DNA from: Guillardia theta CCMP2712 | Taxonomy: Eukaryota; Cryptophyceae; Pyrenomonadales; Geminigeraceae | Reading direction: 5' to 3' | Assembly (NCBI RefSeq): GCF_000315625.1 | Contig: NW_005434609.1 | Location: 71,963-135,962, forward strand | DNA length: 64,000 bases | In this document: piece by piece, positions 35,458 through 45,141 of the stretch | Numbering within the stretch: position 1 is the first letter of the stretch | Layout: each line of letters opens with the position of its first letter | Translations under genes and position numbers: made by a program | Notes under the pieces: model-generated | What the model saw: only the letters and a program-made list of their open reading frames with translations | Database searches by the model: none | What the model was told of the DNA's origin: nothing

Positions 35458-36009
35458 GCGTCACCAGTCACGTTACCGCTAAGGGCTCGACCCCTCCCAT
35501 TGCCAGCCTTTCAACCCACCCATGTATTTTACCAGTCACGTTATTTGCGGGCACCACCCTACCCTACCCCTCTCCTTCAGTCTCATATATGACTCTTGAT
35601 CTGTCCCTGATCTCGTGTCCCCTGCTTCCTTGCTCCCAGGGAATTCCATTGCTTCGGGGAACTTAACTGATATTCCTTTCTTTTTTAACGCAGTATCCTC
35701 TAGTTCTCTCGTCCTACAGTCTTGGCGGTTGGAGGGATTTAGAGAATTATCATAACTTCGCAACGCTGGGATTTCTTGAGATGACTGCATCATTCATGTC
35801 TGATTGCCTACCTGCTTCCTCTCGCACTGCGCACTATGACTCTCTGAACTCATAATAGATTGCTGGCCTGCTCTAAGGTCATCGTTTCTCACTTGATATC
35901 TGAATCTCTGGGTTCGATATCTGTCAACTCCTACGTACATGAGAATGGCCGAAAAATCGAACAGCTCTTGCCAACGCTGGAAACGCATCGGCACGAGGTC
36001 TCACACGTG

Positions 36010-36109
36010 NNNNNNNNNNNNNNNNNNNNNNNNNNNNNNNNNNNNNNNNNNNNNNNNNNNNNNNNNNNNNNNNNNNNNNNNNNNNNNNNNNNNNNNNNNN
36101 NNNNNNNNN
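36010..36109. other. Scaffold gap of 100 N
   Basis: Exactly 100 unknown bases between blocks C and A of the duplication. The adjacent duplicated, C-rich sequence may have prevented assembly. Confidence 0.99.
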
Positions 36110-36507
36110 TCTCCGTCGTCCCTCGCTCCTCGTCTCCCCCCGCCCCCCCCTCTTCTTGCTCCTCCTCCCGCCCTCTCATGGCCCTCTCGTCTTCCTCCCC
36201 CCCTCCTCCCCTCCTCGTCCTCGTCGCCTGCCTCGACCCCTCTGGTGTCCCTCTCCTCTCCCTTCCCTTCTACTTCTCCTACCCCCTCCCAACCCTTCCC
36301 GACCTCCTCTGCTCCGTGCACGCTGCCGTCGCCCAGCGCTGCCCGGCCCTCCGGACAGCCTCGCCTGGCTCCTTGACCTACATTGACGAGGACAACGACG
36401 AGATCCTCGTCACTTCCGACCACGAGCTCGCCGTTGCTATACGCCACCTCGCCAGCCGGCCCCGCGTCTGCTTGCTCTACAGGCCTCCTGGTGAGGGCCA
36501 GCGATAG
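36110..36507 (+). CDS. PB1-domain protein, left copy, 5' end lost in the gap
   Basis: The frame ends CLLYRPPGEGQR at 36507. It contains SLTYIDEDNDEILVTSDHEL followed by AVAIRHLASRP, the acidic OPCA motif and second helix of a PB1 domain; SLPFYFSYPLPTLPDLL upstream fits its first strand pair and helix. PB1 domains pair with basic PB1 partners in signalling scaffolds. The upstream sequence is Ser/Pro-rich and runs into the N gap, so the true start is unknown. The opposite strand is also open but matches no family I know. Confidence 0.5.
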
Positions 36508-37671
36508 CCCGAGGATGCGCGGGAGGAGAAGCAAGACGAGCACAAGGCATACGTGCTAGGCTCAGGCAGCCCCGGCCGGTCGCCCGAGCTTGCCCCCATC
36601 AATTCAGGTAACAGGCCATGAAGTTGTCTCGGCTGCTTGCATCAGCAACACAGCGGCTCACACGAGCATGACGGGCATGCAAGGAGATACAGGTATCAAG
36701 ACTGCCTCGGCTGCACAAGGACAGCACACCCGTCGATGTTGGAACAGACTAGGTAGGGTCCGTGTATCGTCATCTGTTTAAAAGAGAATCCTTGTCTCAG
36801 CCCATACGTCTTCCGTCACGACCGAGGCCTTGCGAGGCTTGAGACCCGGCAGATGTTCTGCTTGCCTGCACCGCCCACCATGCCCTCCTACCTGACAGCC
36901 CTTGTGCCTCTGCCCCGGCTGCACCCAACGAAGCTGTCATTGGTGAGGTTCGCTGTCGGGAGGTCAATTCGTACAGGCCGGAGGCTCCCAATTCTGCATA
37001 GTAGGAGCGAGGCGGACGTGGAGGCTTGATACGACCAACAAGTTGCGTCCAGTGCTTGACGATGGCAACAGAGCCTTGAGCTTGACGAAGGCATAAGGGC
37101 ACGTTTTCCTCCTGGTCTCAATGGAGAATGCGTGGTGTTGGTTAGTCAAACCCGCTGGTGAGACCCATGGTGGTATGTGCTGAGACAAGGCGGTGAGTTT
37201 ACAGTGATGTTTGCATAGGAAGGAAGAGCTATTAGGCAAGATCTGCTTCAATGTCTCTCTCCCTCTCCCTCCCTCCTTCCCTCCCTCTTCCTCGACTCTT
37301 GTGTGGCTGAGAGACGTTGAATGGAAGGCAGTGATGGAAGTCAATGATGACCCGGAAGTCTTGTGCCTATTTAGCTCTAAGCACTATCGACTACTACCAA
37401 TTTAGTCAAAGTTAAGTTGAATCATAACAAGAACTAGCACCTCAGACGATGCGAGGCTGCTGATGGCGTGACTATAGGACTATGAGTACCCCCATCATCC
37501 TCTAGAAGTGCCTTGTTCTTCCGTCGGATCCCTCCTCGTGCCCTCAGAGTTAACACACCCGTTCTGCATGCAGCTGCTCAGCTCCACGCGTATCTCCTTG
37601 CATGCCCGTCATGCTCGTGTTGCATGCCGGGCATGTTCCTCGTCTTGCTTCTCCTCCCGCGCATCCTCGGG

Positions 37672-38001
37672 CTATCGCTGGCCCTCACCAGGAGGCCTGT
37701 AGAGCAAGCAGACGCGGGGCCGGCCGGCGAGGTGGCGTATAGCAACGGCGAGCTCGTGGTCGGAAGTGACGAGGATCTCGTCGTTGTCTTCGTCGATGTA
37801 GGTCAAGGAGCCAGGCGAGGCTGTCCGGAGGGCCGTGCAGCGCTGGGCGACGGCAGCGTGCACGGAGCAGAGGAGGTCGGGGAAGGTTGGGAGGGGGTAG
37901 GAGAAGTAGAAGGGAAGGGAGAGGAGAGGGACACCAGAGGGGTCGAGGCAGGCGACGAGGACGAGGAGGGGAGGAGGGGGGGAGGAAGACGAGAGGGCCA
38001 T
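37672..38001 (-). CDS. PB1-domain protein, right inverted copy
   Basis: The ATG at 38001 (MALSSSSPPPPLLVLVACLD) gives 109 residues nearly equal to the left copy, ending at the same GEGQR stop. Some differences in the OPCA region are silent (ATT/ATC and GAG/GAA codons), while others change residues (LASRP to LAGRP, CPAL to CTAL, PTLPD to PTFPD). TACCCC words lie upstream at 38060-38090 on its coding strand, as they do before the left copy at 35560. Very short for a stand-alone protein; more exons may exist. Confidence 0.5.
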   Translation of the reverse strand: MALSSSSPPPPLLVLVACLDPSGVPLLSLPFYFSYPLPTFPDLLCSVHAAVAQRCTALRTASPGSLTYIDEDNDEILVTSDHELAVAIRHLAGRPRVCLLYRPPGEGQR

Positions 38002-38360
38002 GAGAGGGCGGGAGGAGGAGCAAGGAAGGGGGGGAGGAGTCGTTAGTCATGTATGAGAGTGAAGGAGAGGGGTAGGGTAGGGTGGTGCCCGCAAATAACG
38101 TGATTGGTCTTAGCGGTAACGTGACCAGTGGAGAGCCTTTTAAAATACATATATCTGTGAAGAATCAAGGCTTGCCTGATAGCTCTTCCTCTCACCGCCT
38201 TGTCTCAGCACATACCACCATGGGTCTCACCAGCGGGTTTGACTAACCAACACCACGCATTCTCCATTGAGACCAGGAGGAAAACGTGCCCTCATGCCTT
38301 CGCCAAGCTCAAGGCTCTGTTGCCATCGTCAAGCACCGGACGCAACTTGTTGGTCGTATC

Positions 38361-38718
38361 AACCTTTCATGTCCGCCTCGGCCCGCTCTTGTGCATCGTG
38401 CGGTCTGCTGTCTTGGTTGCCATCGTCTTTGCCTGGAACTTGTTTCATGCTGCATCTTCATTGCCAACATGTCACGGGAAGAAGACGATATGTGGCGATC
38501 GACTGGTGATGACTGCCGTTGCTTTGAAGGCTTCCTGGGAGAATCTTCCTTCTTTTCTTGTCGATCTACAGTAGTAGCTTTGTCAGAGGATGGAGATGCT
38601 CTGAGCCGCAAGTGACTTGCGACGCCCATTCGTCACCCTCAGGGTTTCTGAACGTGAGGAGATACTCAAGAACTTGGATGTCCATCTGAGGAAGAGACTT
38701 CAGAGGAGGAGGTTGTTT
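38361..38718. other. No supported gene
   Basis: Continuation beyond block B. Plus-strand frames extend from block B to about 38615 but show no known domain. Confidence 0.3.
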
Positions 38719-38904
38719 TCACAGGCCTAGTGCGGTGTCAAAGATCATGGCAAGGACAGTCCTCAAGAAGTTATGCTTCCTCTCGGGTTTTAGGAGGGAC
38801 AACCTCACTCTCAACTCTTTGGTCTTGACAGCTGTCAATAGGCTCCGATAGGCTTTATTCGGCCACTCAGTTATCTGCGGAGTCTTTGCGAGCGAGTGAA
38901 ACAT
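38719..38904 (-). CDS. Short basic ORF, uncharacterised
   Basis: The ATG at 38904 opens MFHSLAKTPQITEWPNKAYR; 61 residues, basic, ending FDTALGL. No domain recognised. It could be a small protein or one exon of a longer gene. Confidence 0.25.
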   Translation of the reverse strand: MFHSLAKTPQITEWPNKAYRSLLTAVKTKELRVRLSLLKPERKHNFLRTVLAMIFDTALGL

Positions 38905-41379
38905 CGAGGGTTATAAATGTCTGTTCCAACAAGCTGCTCTGGTGCCCCAGATCTCCCAGCAGCCGGAACGTTTCCTCCCTCCCAGATCAACGTCTCAGCA
39001 CCGGACCCCACCAGTTCTGACGCTTTCGCAGAGCTGATTATGATCCGTCAAGTCCGTCAAGTCTATCCGATCTGCTCTGCTGCAGCAAAGCCTGGGGGGA
39101 AGGGAAGAAGGTTGACACATGTACCGCGGAGCAGGACGACTTGATGCTGATATTCGTGTAGGGAGTTCGCTCGACCCTCGTTAAGAAAATCAGAAGGAAA
39201 TCCAAGAGCTTGAGTATCGCCTCACAAGCTGAGCACAGACTCGTTCCCTCTTCCTCTTCCTCTATCTTGCGCTCTCGCGTCCATGCCTGTGCCCTAGCCA
39301 TACCTGACTTCAAAGTCCAACGTGATATTGACGAATGACGTCATCCGAGCGCCACGAGGTCTTCAGTCCCGACATGTTGTTGATGTCTGTCTCGCCATGA
39401 AACGGAAGATTGAGAGCAAAGATGAGCCCGTCGCTCTCGTGATGACTGCAAGTAACACTTGCCTCGTGGCAGAACGATGTAGTTGGGGAGGAGGACCGTT
39501 TCAGAGCAGGGCAAGGCCGGCCGTCGCTTCCCCGCTCGAGGCACACTCGATCGGGCCCTTGGAAGGAGTTGTGCTCGATGACTAACCTGAGATGGTCAGG
39601 GCGACTGAGGACACGGAGAGGGGAGCTGGTGACATGGATGAACTGATCAGCGGGATACCAGCACTACATCGGTATGAGAGACAAGATTGTCCGAGCAGGA
39701 GGAAGAAGAAACCTTCATTACAATCGGCTATCATCTTCATTCTCACATGGACTCCCTGCTCGCCTGAGGCCAAAAACAACTCATGCAACATCCCAGTGGA
39801 AACAGCAGCTTCACCTGTAGAGGCCAGGTACTTGAAGTACTTGGAGGAGATGAAGTCCTGCGGTTCAAACACTCTTTGAGCTCATCCCTGACCATCGATC
39901 GCTGCTGGCAGCACAGGCGTCAGGAGCCACTTGTCAGAGCAACAGGTCTCACCAAGAAAGGGTGTCGAAGACAATGAAGATGTCTTGCTTCCAGCTTCGG
40001 TTGCGCACAATCGGACGAGGTGGATCAGAGGTGGGAAAGAGACGAGAGGAGAAAATCAGGGTGCACGGAGAGCAGGGGAGAGAGACAGGGAAAGGAGAAA
40101 ACCAAGTGACCATGGAGGAGGATTGCGACAACAAGAGCTGCTGCTGTCCCCTCCCTCCCCTCCTGCATCGCCCTCTCACTACAAAACCCTTGTTCTCCTT
40201 CAGCATCCATCATTGTCAAGGCTTTGAGGTCAAGCAGGAGGTTTTCCAGATTCTGATTGCAATAAATCAGCGAGGAAACGTGATCATAAACGTGAGCTCC
40301 ACCTGATGCAGCCAGAGGGAGGGAAGAGCGAATCAGCCCGTCCTGTCCTCTAGGAATCATCTGGCTAACACAATTCCACAGATCTCTAGCGATGTCGCCG
40401 GTCTGATCTCTAGCGATGTCGCCGGACGTTAGAATCCATCATCTTGCAAGCAGCAACTCCTTGTGCGTCGCATCTTCAGCATCGATCGATTGAATCCATG
40501 CTTCGCATTCCTCAGTCTTTCACACTTTGTGCTCACGACGAGACAGGCAACTCTCCTTCTCACCTTGAGCTTCACCTCGAGGGTCTTCTCACCTCAGAGT
40601 CTCGCGTCACTGTGATTGCGACACGTGTAGGACCTGCCTGCCCTTGCGACACTTTGGAGAGTGCCTTCTTTCCTTCCCAGCAGCCCGGGCTTGTCGTTTT
40701 ACTCCAAGGGCTTCTCGATAGCCACAGTGATCCGACAACCGTCTTGTTGGGTTACTCGTTAGCACTTCCGGCACAGAAAAACCACCTGTTGGCCTCAGCA
40801 AGGCTTCGCATATCCTGCAGTTTCCTGAAATTGTCAAATCTCTTCTGATATACGAACTTGGGCAGCAATTCGATTGCCCCGGCACCCGGAGGGAACGATC
40901 TCATCCCGCCACAGTATGCGAGGCGACTATCAGACCCAGCTGCACTTCTATCTCCACGTTGCACGTTCCCGTGTCACCGTGATAAGCAAGAAAGCATCAC
41001 ATACAAAGGCAGCGTCTTCCAGCCATTGATGCACTCAACCACCTGTGGAAGTCGTTCCTGATATCTTTCAGTGTCTTGAAGGATCAGCCCGCATGTTTCT
41101 CTCTGCATAGCGCGGCTTCATGCTCTGCCAACGCATGACGGTCACTGAGCTGCCGCTGGATCATTCCCAACAAGCCTTGAGAAGCGTCAGCTTTCTCGTC
41201 TCTGCCATGGCGTGTGGAGGTGTGGCTCTCAATGAGTTTCAACCTCCAGACCTGCATCAGACAAGCGATGGAAGCCGGCGCGATCCTTTGATGCTTGTTG
41301 GGTGGCAGGGATCGGAGTTGTTCTGTTACAAGTCTGAAGGAGCTACTAACGGATTGTAACCACTTTATTGTGCAACGCG
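38905..41379. other. Unresolved region, probably an intron-rich gene
   Basis: Minus-strand segments look exon-like and are flanked by GT/AG: AIELLPKFVYQKRFDNFRK (about 40790-40920), PTRVAITVTRDSE (about 40597-40640), SLIYCNQNLENLLLDLKALT (about 40215-40275), a frame with LHELFLASGEQGV (39582-39872) and one with DGLIFALNLPFHGETDINNM (39310-39546). I could not chain them into one frame or name a family. A plus-strand frame of 134 codons at 40444-40848 has no ATG start and competes with them. At least one gene is likely here. Confidence 0.3.
40381..40425. repeat. 21-base direct repeat
   Basis: GATCTCTAGCGATGTCGCCG plus one G occurs at 40381-40401 and again at 40405-40425. Confidence 0.8.
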
Positions 41380-44265
41380 TTAGCGGCAGGTGAAGTAATC
41401 GGAGTCAAACATCGCGAATGCGTTCTTGCCGTACTCCTTGAAGATGTACTCGGACCTCATCGAGATGGGATTCCTCTGGTTGGAGCAATAGCCCTGCTCT
41501 GTGGGATAGATCGCCACGTTCCAAGTTTTAGACGCCCACAAGAGGTTCACGCTTGCCTGAAACTCGTACCGATGCCCCATCTTCATCTTCTGTCCTGATC
41601 GCTGACGGGAGCCGCATCTGAACCCTAGGTAAGCGTATCCCTTCAAGAGGAAGTAAACCGACGCCCAGTAGGGTCCGACTGACAGCCCTGCCACGCCGGA
41701 TATCAGCGGGTTGGGCCCGATCCGTCCGACAGAGCACGTGAGGTACTCCTGTAGCGTGACCGCTGAGTTGATGGACATGCCGGCGCTCAAGACAGGACAG
41801 AAGGCAGCGAGGGGGAGAGGAAGCCTCAGTGGAGGACAGCGGCAAGGGTTGATGCTGACGAAGATGCTTCCTGCTGCACGTATGCTGGGCCGATTAGAGC
41901 TCAGTCCTTTGATCTCGAGATCTATCTCCCCTCCGAAGCTGGGGCAGCCGAAGCCGATCTCCGGCTTGATGTACATGGCAACGTTGTCCCTGCATAACTC
42001 GAAGACAAACCCGAGACCGATCGATCCTGATCCGATGCTCTGGCTCGCGGATTGCTTGGCAGCGCTAATGCTGCTGAAGGTACCGTAGACCTGCGGCGAG
42101 TATCCCATGGAGGAGCAGAAGGACCTCAAAGAGACGTTCCCGCTCTTTGGATCAAGTGCCGGATCTCCGGCCATAGATCGCCGATGATCCTCCTTGACGA
42201 AGTTCCAAGAAATTTCTCTCTCGTCCTCGTCCCTGTCATAGAGCAGCCTGCGGGAAACATTCGAACCGACGGAGAAGAAGGAGTCTCCGTCTGCCGTTGA
42301 GTTCGAGTTCATTCCTTGTCCCCAAGAAGGATCAGGGAGCATGATATCGGTCACTGACCCTTCCACCAGTCTCATCGGCGGGATGACATCCTTCGGATTG
42401 CACGCTTGCTGAATGACCTGCATGTCCAGCTGCTCCAGCGGAAACGGGTTGGATGCTTCTGATTCGATTGGTTGCAGGATCTCAAACCTCCAACGAAGGT
42501 TCCCACGGACGAACTGGTACAGCCGTTTCCTCTGGTAGTCTTCGTACACATGGAACACCTCGCTATCTCCGTCCTTGCTTGCCTGGATCTCGAAGTGCTT
42601 GCAGTAGACTCCGTTCACTGTCTGGAACCCTCTGAAGGTTACTTCAAAGTCGGATGCCGTCGCAGGGTTGACGAGCGCCCTCCTGTTGTTGACTGTTGCT
42701 GCTAGAGACCGATCTTCCGTGATCTCACAAAAGTATGAATTTCCCTTGTAGACCTGGTAAGTCAGCTTGTGTGTCTCATTTTGAATCTTGATCAGCTGCT
42801 GCTCTGGCCATTGCGCCTTCGACTGAATCGTCTTAGCCCAGTGCCTGCCATTGAACATCAGACTGTACTGATCTTCTTCTAGCCTCAACCCCCTTCTGTT
42901 GGTATCTTCATTCGTCACCCAGTTCACTGTCGTCCCCGAACCACCTTCACACGAGTAGGTCGATGTCCCGTCCTCGTTCTCGCAGAACTCTACTTCAACA
43001 ACATGTGCCGTGTACTGCATGGGAGGGAACGCCGGAAGCTGATCCGGCATGGCACCATCTGTATTGTTTTGTCTGATTGCAATCTTGATAACATTGAACA
43101 TTCCAAGGATCTCCACCACTCCGAGAAGCCTCCGACCATGAGAGTCTACCTTGAACCCGGCTCTTGTAAACGCTCCTTCCACCGATTCATGGAAGAAAAT
43201 TGCTTCGCCATCGAGAGTTATTTCGCCTAAATGCGTAAAGATTACCACCACACTGCCGTGCCTGCTCCAGACCTCCTCGTACCGTGCCACAGCAAAGATT
43301 TGAAAGTGTATAAATGAATTTCCTTGTACTATCTTCATAGCCTTCAGCTCGATGAGCTGGTCATCGCCGAGCAGCGAAGTCAGCTTCGCCGGGATTGTAG
43401 ATTGAGCTGTCTGGATGGGGTTAGCCGTACACGTGCCATTATTCGTACAGGATGTGTTAATTGACGTCCTTGATGTCAAAATGCCATCTTTGACCTCGAA
43501 TTCCGTCGAGGCAACGCGGACAGGCTCGTTTGTTCCCTTCACCGTCATAACTCCCCCTGGATGCACTTCACTTTCCTTGGTGATTTCCACCACCGCATAC
43601 GTCAGACCAAACACTGCCCCCAGAGTGAGAAGAGAGAGGATGCTAAGGATGATGAGGAAGTTGGAATACAGCCTTGACTTTGCTCTCTCGCTCTTCAGCG
43701 CGGCTACACCAGCGAGGATCTCGTTGGAGTCAAGGGCTCCGTCCCCATTGATGTCGATCATTTGGAGCTGCTGCTGCGCACTAGCAGGGAAGGCATCGAA
43801 GGGGATCTGCCCTCTTGTTTTCATTGTCAAGAATCTGCTGTAAGCCTCGAAAGCATCCGCAACCTCTTGCGCATTCACTACTCGATCTCCGTCTTTGATT
43901 TCATATGCCTCACCCGAAGCTCCTCTTTTCTCAATGGTTGCAGATGAGGTGGAGATGACTCTTTGTATCTCCACAGGCAACACTGATAGCGGAATTCTTC
44001 CTGCTTCTAGGTTCTGAAGGACGAGAGAAATCTCCTGGATCTCTTGACCACTCAGCTTGCCATCGTTGTTGCTGTCAAATCGCTTCAGGGCCTGCGAAAG
44101 CTCTAGAGGCAGCGACGACAGGAGCAGTTCCTCTGTGCGGGAAGCAAGAGCTGTCTCCTTGTCAACTTCAAAAGCAGGGTTCATGTTGTTTCCGTCCTCG
44201 TCGGACATCGTCAGATCCGCTGCCCCCATATTCGGCTCAGGTACGATCGCCATACCACGCGGCAT
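41380..44265 (-). CDS. Large EF-hand membrane protein with extracellular-type domain
   Basis: Intronless 961-residue frame from the ATG at 44265. Two canonical EF-hand loops are visible: residues 64-75 (DSNNDGKLSGQE) and 171-182 (DINGDGALDSNE), with a degenerate loop near 122-134. A single membrane span lies at about 202-227 (SNFLIILSILSLLTLGAVFGLT). The remaining 730 residues follow the span and carry many Asn-x-Ser/Thr sites (NTSCTNNGTC, NSTADG, NVSRR) and scattered Cys, so they probably face outside or into a lumen, with the Ca2+ sensor in the cytosol. I know no named family for the large domain. The lack of introns contrasts with neighbouring genes. Confidence 0.75.
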   Translation of the reverse strand: MPRGMAIVPEPNMGAADLTMSDEDGNNMNPAFEVDKETALASRTEELLLSSLPLELSQALKRFDSNNDGKLSGQEIQEISLVLQNLEAGRIPLSVLPVEIQRVISTSSATIEKRGASGEAYEIKDGDRVVNAQEVADAFEAYSRFLTMKTRGQIPFDAFPASAQQQLQMIDINGDGALDSNEILAGVAALKSERAKSRLYSNFLIILSILSLLTLGAVFGLTYAVVEITKESEVHPGGVMTVKGTNEPVRVASTEFEVKDGILTSRTSINTSCTNNGTCTANPIQTAQSTIPAKLTSLLGDDQLIELKAMKIVQGNSFIHFQIFAVARYEEVWSRHGSVVVIFTHLGEITLDGEAIFFHESVEGAFTRAGFKVDSHGRRLLGVVEILGMFNVIKIAIRQNNTDGAMPDQLPAFPPMQYTAHVVEVEFCENEDGTSTYSCEGGSGTTVNWVTNEDTNRRGLRLEEDQYSLMFNGRHWAKTIQSKAQWPEQQLIKIQNETHKLTYQVYKGNSYFCEITEDRSLAATVNNRRALVNPATASDFEVTFRGFQTVNGVYCKHFEIQASKDGDSEVFHVYEDYQRKRLYQFVRGNLRWRFEILQPIESEASNPFPLEQLDMQVIQQACNPKDVIPPMRLVEGSVTDIMLPDPSWGQGMNSNSTADGDSFFSVGSNVSRRLLYDRDEDEREISWNFVKEDHRRSMAGDPALDPKSGNVSLRSFCSSMGYSPQVYGTFSSISAAKQSASQSIGSGSIGLGFVFELCRDNVAMYIKPEIGFGCPSFGGEIDLEIKGLSSNRPSIRAAGSIFVSINPCRCPPLRLPLPLAAFCPVLSAGMSINSAVTLQEYLTCSVGRIGPNPLISGVAGLSVGPYWASVYFLLKGYAYLGFRCGSRQRSGQKMKMGHRYEFQASVNLLWASKTWNVAIYPTEQGYCSNQRNPISMRSEYIFKEYGKNAFAMFDSDYFTCR

Positions 44266-44696
44266 TGTCCAAGCTTGACAGTTCCGAGTTGCCGGGTGTT
44301 GTCAATGTATCGGGGTGACAGGGGGTGGGTGGTGAAGGGAACTTCAGCAACCCCCCACTCGTGGCCTTGTACTAAGGAATGAGCATAAGGGGGTGGGGTC
44401 CAAGGCGAGACCGCCACAGGCTACAACAGCCATAGGGTCCGGGGTCCGGGAGATCGGACCAGGGGAATATTATTACAATCTCACGGGGAGATACCATTCA
44501 ATAGATTTTAAAGCATATTCCCCTCTGTCACAACGGGTCAACACAACCAAATTTCATCTAGAGAGGGTGGGTACTTTCGGAGGCTGGCACAAAAATCAGC
44601 CGCTCATTCCGAGTCGGAGGCTGGTTTTGAGCCTGGGAGCTTGTCACATTCCTTTTTGACACGGCCTTTACTCTAGGCTAAGTTAAGTTAAAAATC
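44266..44696 (-). promoter_or_regulatory. C-rich array upstream of the EF-hand gene
   Basis: The plus strand shows GGGGGTGGGTGG (about 44321), GGGGGTGGGGTCC (44389) and a later GGGTGGGTAC, so the coding strand is rich in ACCCCC. Orientation agrees with the pattern at other starts. Regulatory role is inference. Confidence 0.35.
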
Positions 44697-44754
44697 TTTA
44701 CTCTAAGTTAAGTTAAACTTGATCAGAACGAGGACACTGCCAGGAGAGTCGAGG
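44697..44754 (-). mobile_element. Degenerate second copy of the 3' tail
   Basis: Reads TTTACTCTAAGTTAAGTTAA and then CAGAACGAGGACACTGCC and AGGAGAGTCGAGG. It follows the intact tail unit with substitutions. It lies about 220 bases from the intact tail in the same orientation, with a GC-rich GATCCGATGATCCG block between. Confidence 0.6.
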
Positions 44755-44976
44755 TTAAAAATACCGTAGCCCGGGCAGCCACCGTCTGAGCAGGATCCGA
44801 TGATCCGATGCATGATGGCGCAGCCGGCCCCCGGCCCGGCGGGCGGACCCGGGGTTCCGACTCAGTCGTTCAAACAGCGGCACGCCGCCGCGTTCAACTG
44901 AGTTGCCAGTTCAAGTCAGTTGGTTCACCGTGGCGCGGCCGCGCCAGTGCGGCTGAGTCACCGTACGGTCACGAAC

Positions 44977-45095
44977 TTTACTCAAAGTTAAGTTAAAAAT
45001 CAGTACGAGGACAATCAGGAGAGTCGAGGAGGCTTGACCCTGACACTGTCGCACAGGCCAAACGGCGAGAAGAGAAAAGACAGCGAGAACCAAAC
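44977..45095 (-). mobile_element. 3' tail of the non-LTR retroelement, intact 119-base unit
   Basis: On the minus strand this follows the reverse transcriptase stop at 45142 and ends ACTTAACTTTGAGTAAA. By eye it matches 53037-53155 at all 119 positions. It is therefore the likely 3' untranslated tail of the element, of the kind recognised by the reverse transcriptase during target-primed integration, and shared by a non-autonomous partner family. Confidence 0.75.
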
Positions 45096-45141
45096 CTAAA
45101 CCTGCCGACTGCTGTCCCCCAAACTTAACTGATACCTTCAC

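Larger units (their letters stand above)
35458..38360. repeat. Inverted, permuted duplication (blocks A, B, C)
   Basis: Three blocks occur twice in opposite orientation. C: 35458-35592 and 38043-38133. A (PB1 frame): 36110-36540 and about 37636-38030. B: about 37030-37197 and 38192-38359. The left order is C, A, B with B reversed relative to A. A plain inverted repeat would give B, A, C on the right, but the order is A, C, B. The right side is therefore a circular permutation of the inverted unit, as if cut from a tandem array. Block ends are approximate. Confidence 0.75.

Noticed and set aside
40752-40964. Chaperonin (CCT/BBS)-like match of CGGMRSFPPGAGAIELL
   Set aside because: The segment resembles the GGGAxE region of CCT proteins, but the order of the other exon-like pieces on that strand does not fit the chaperonin fold.
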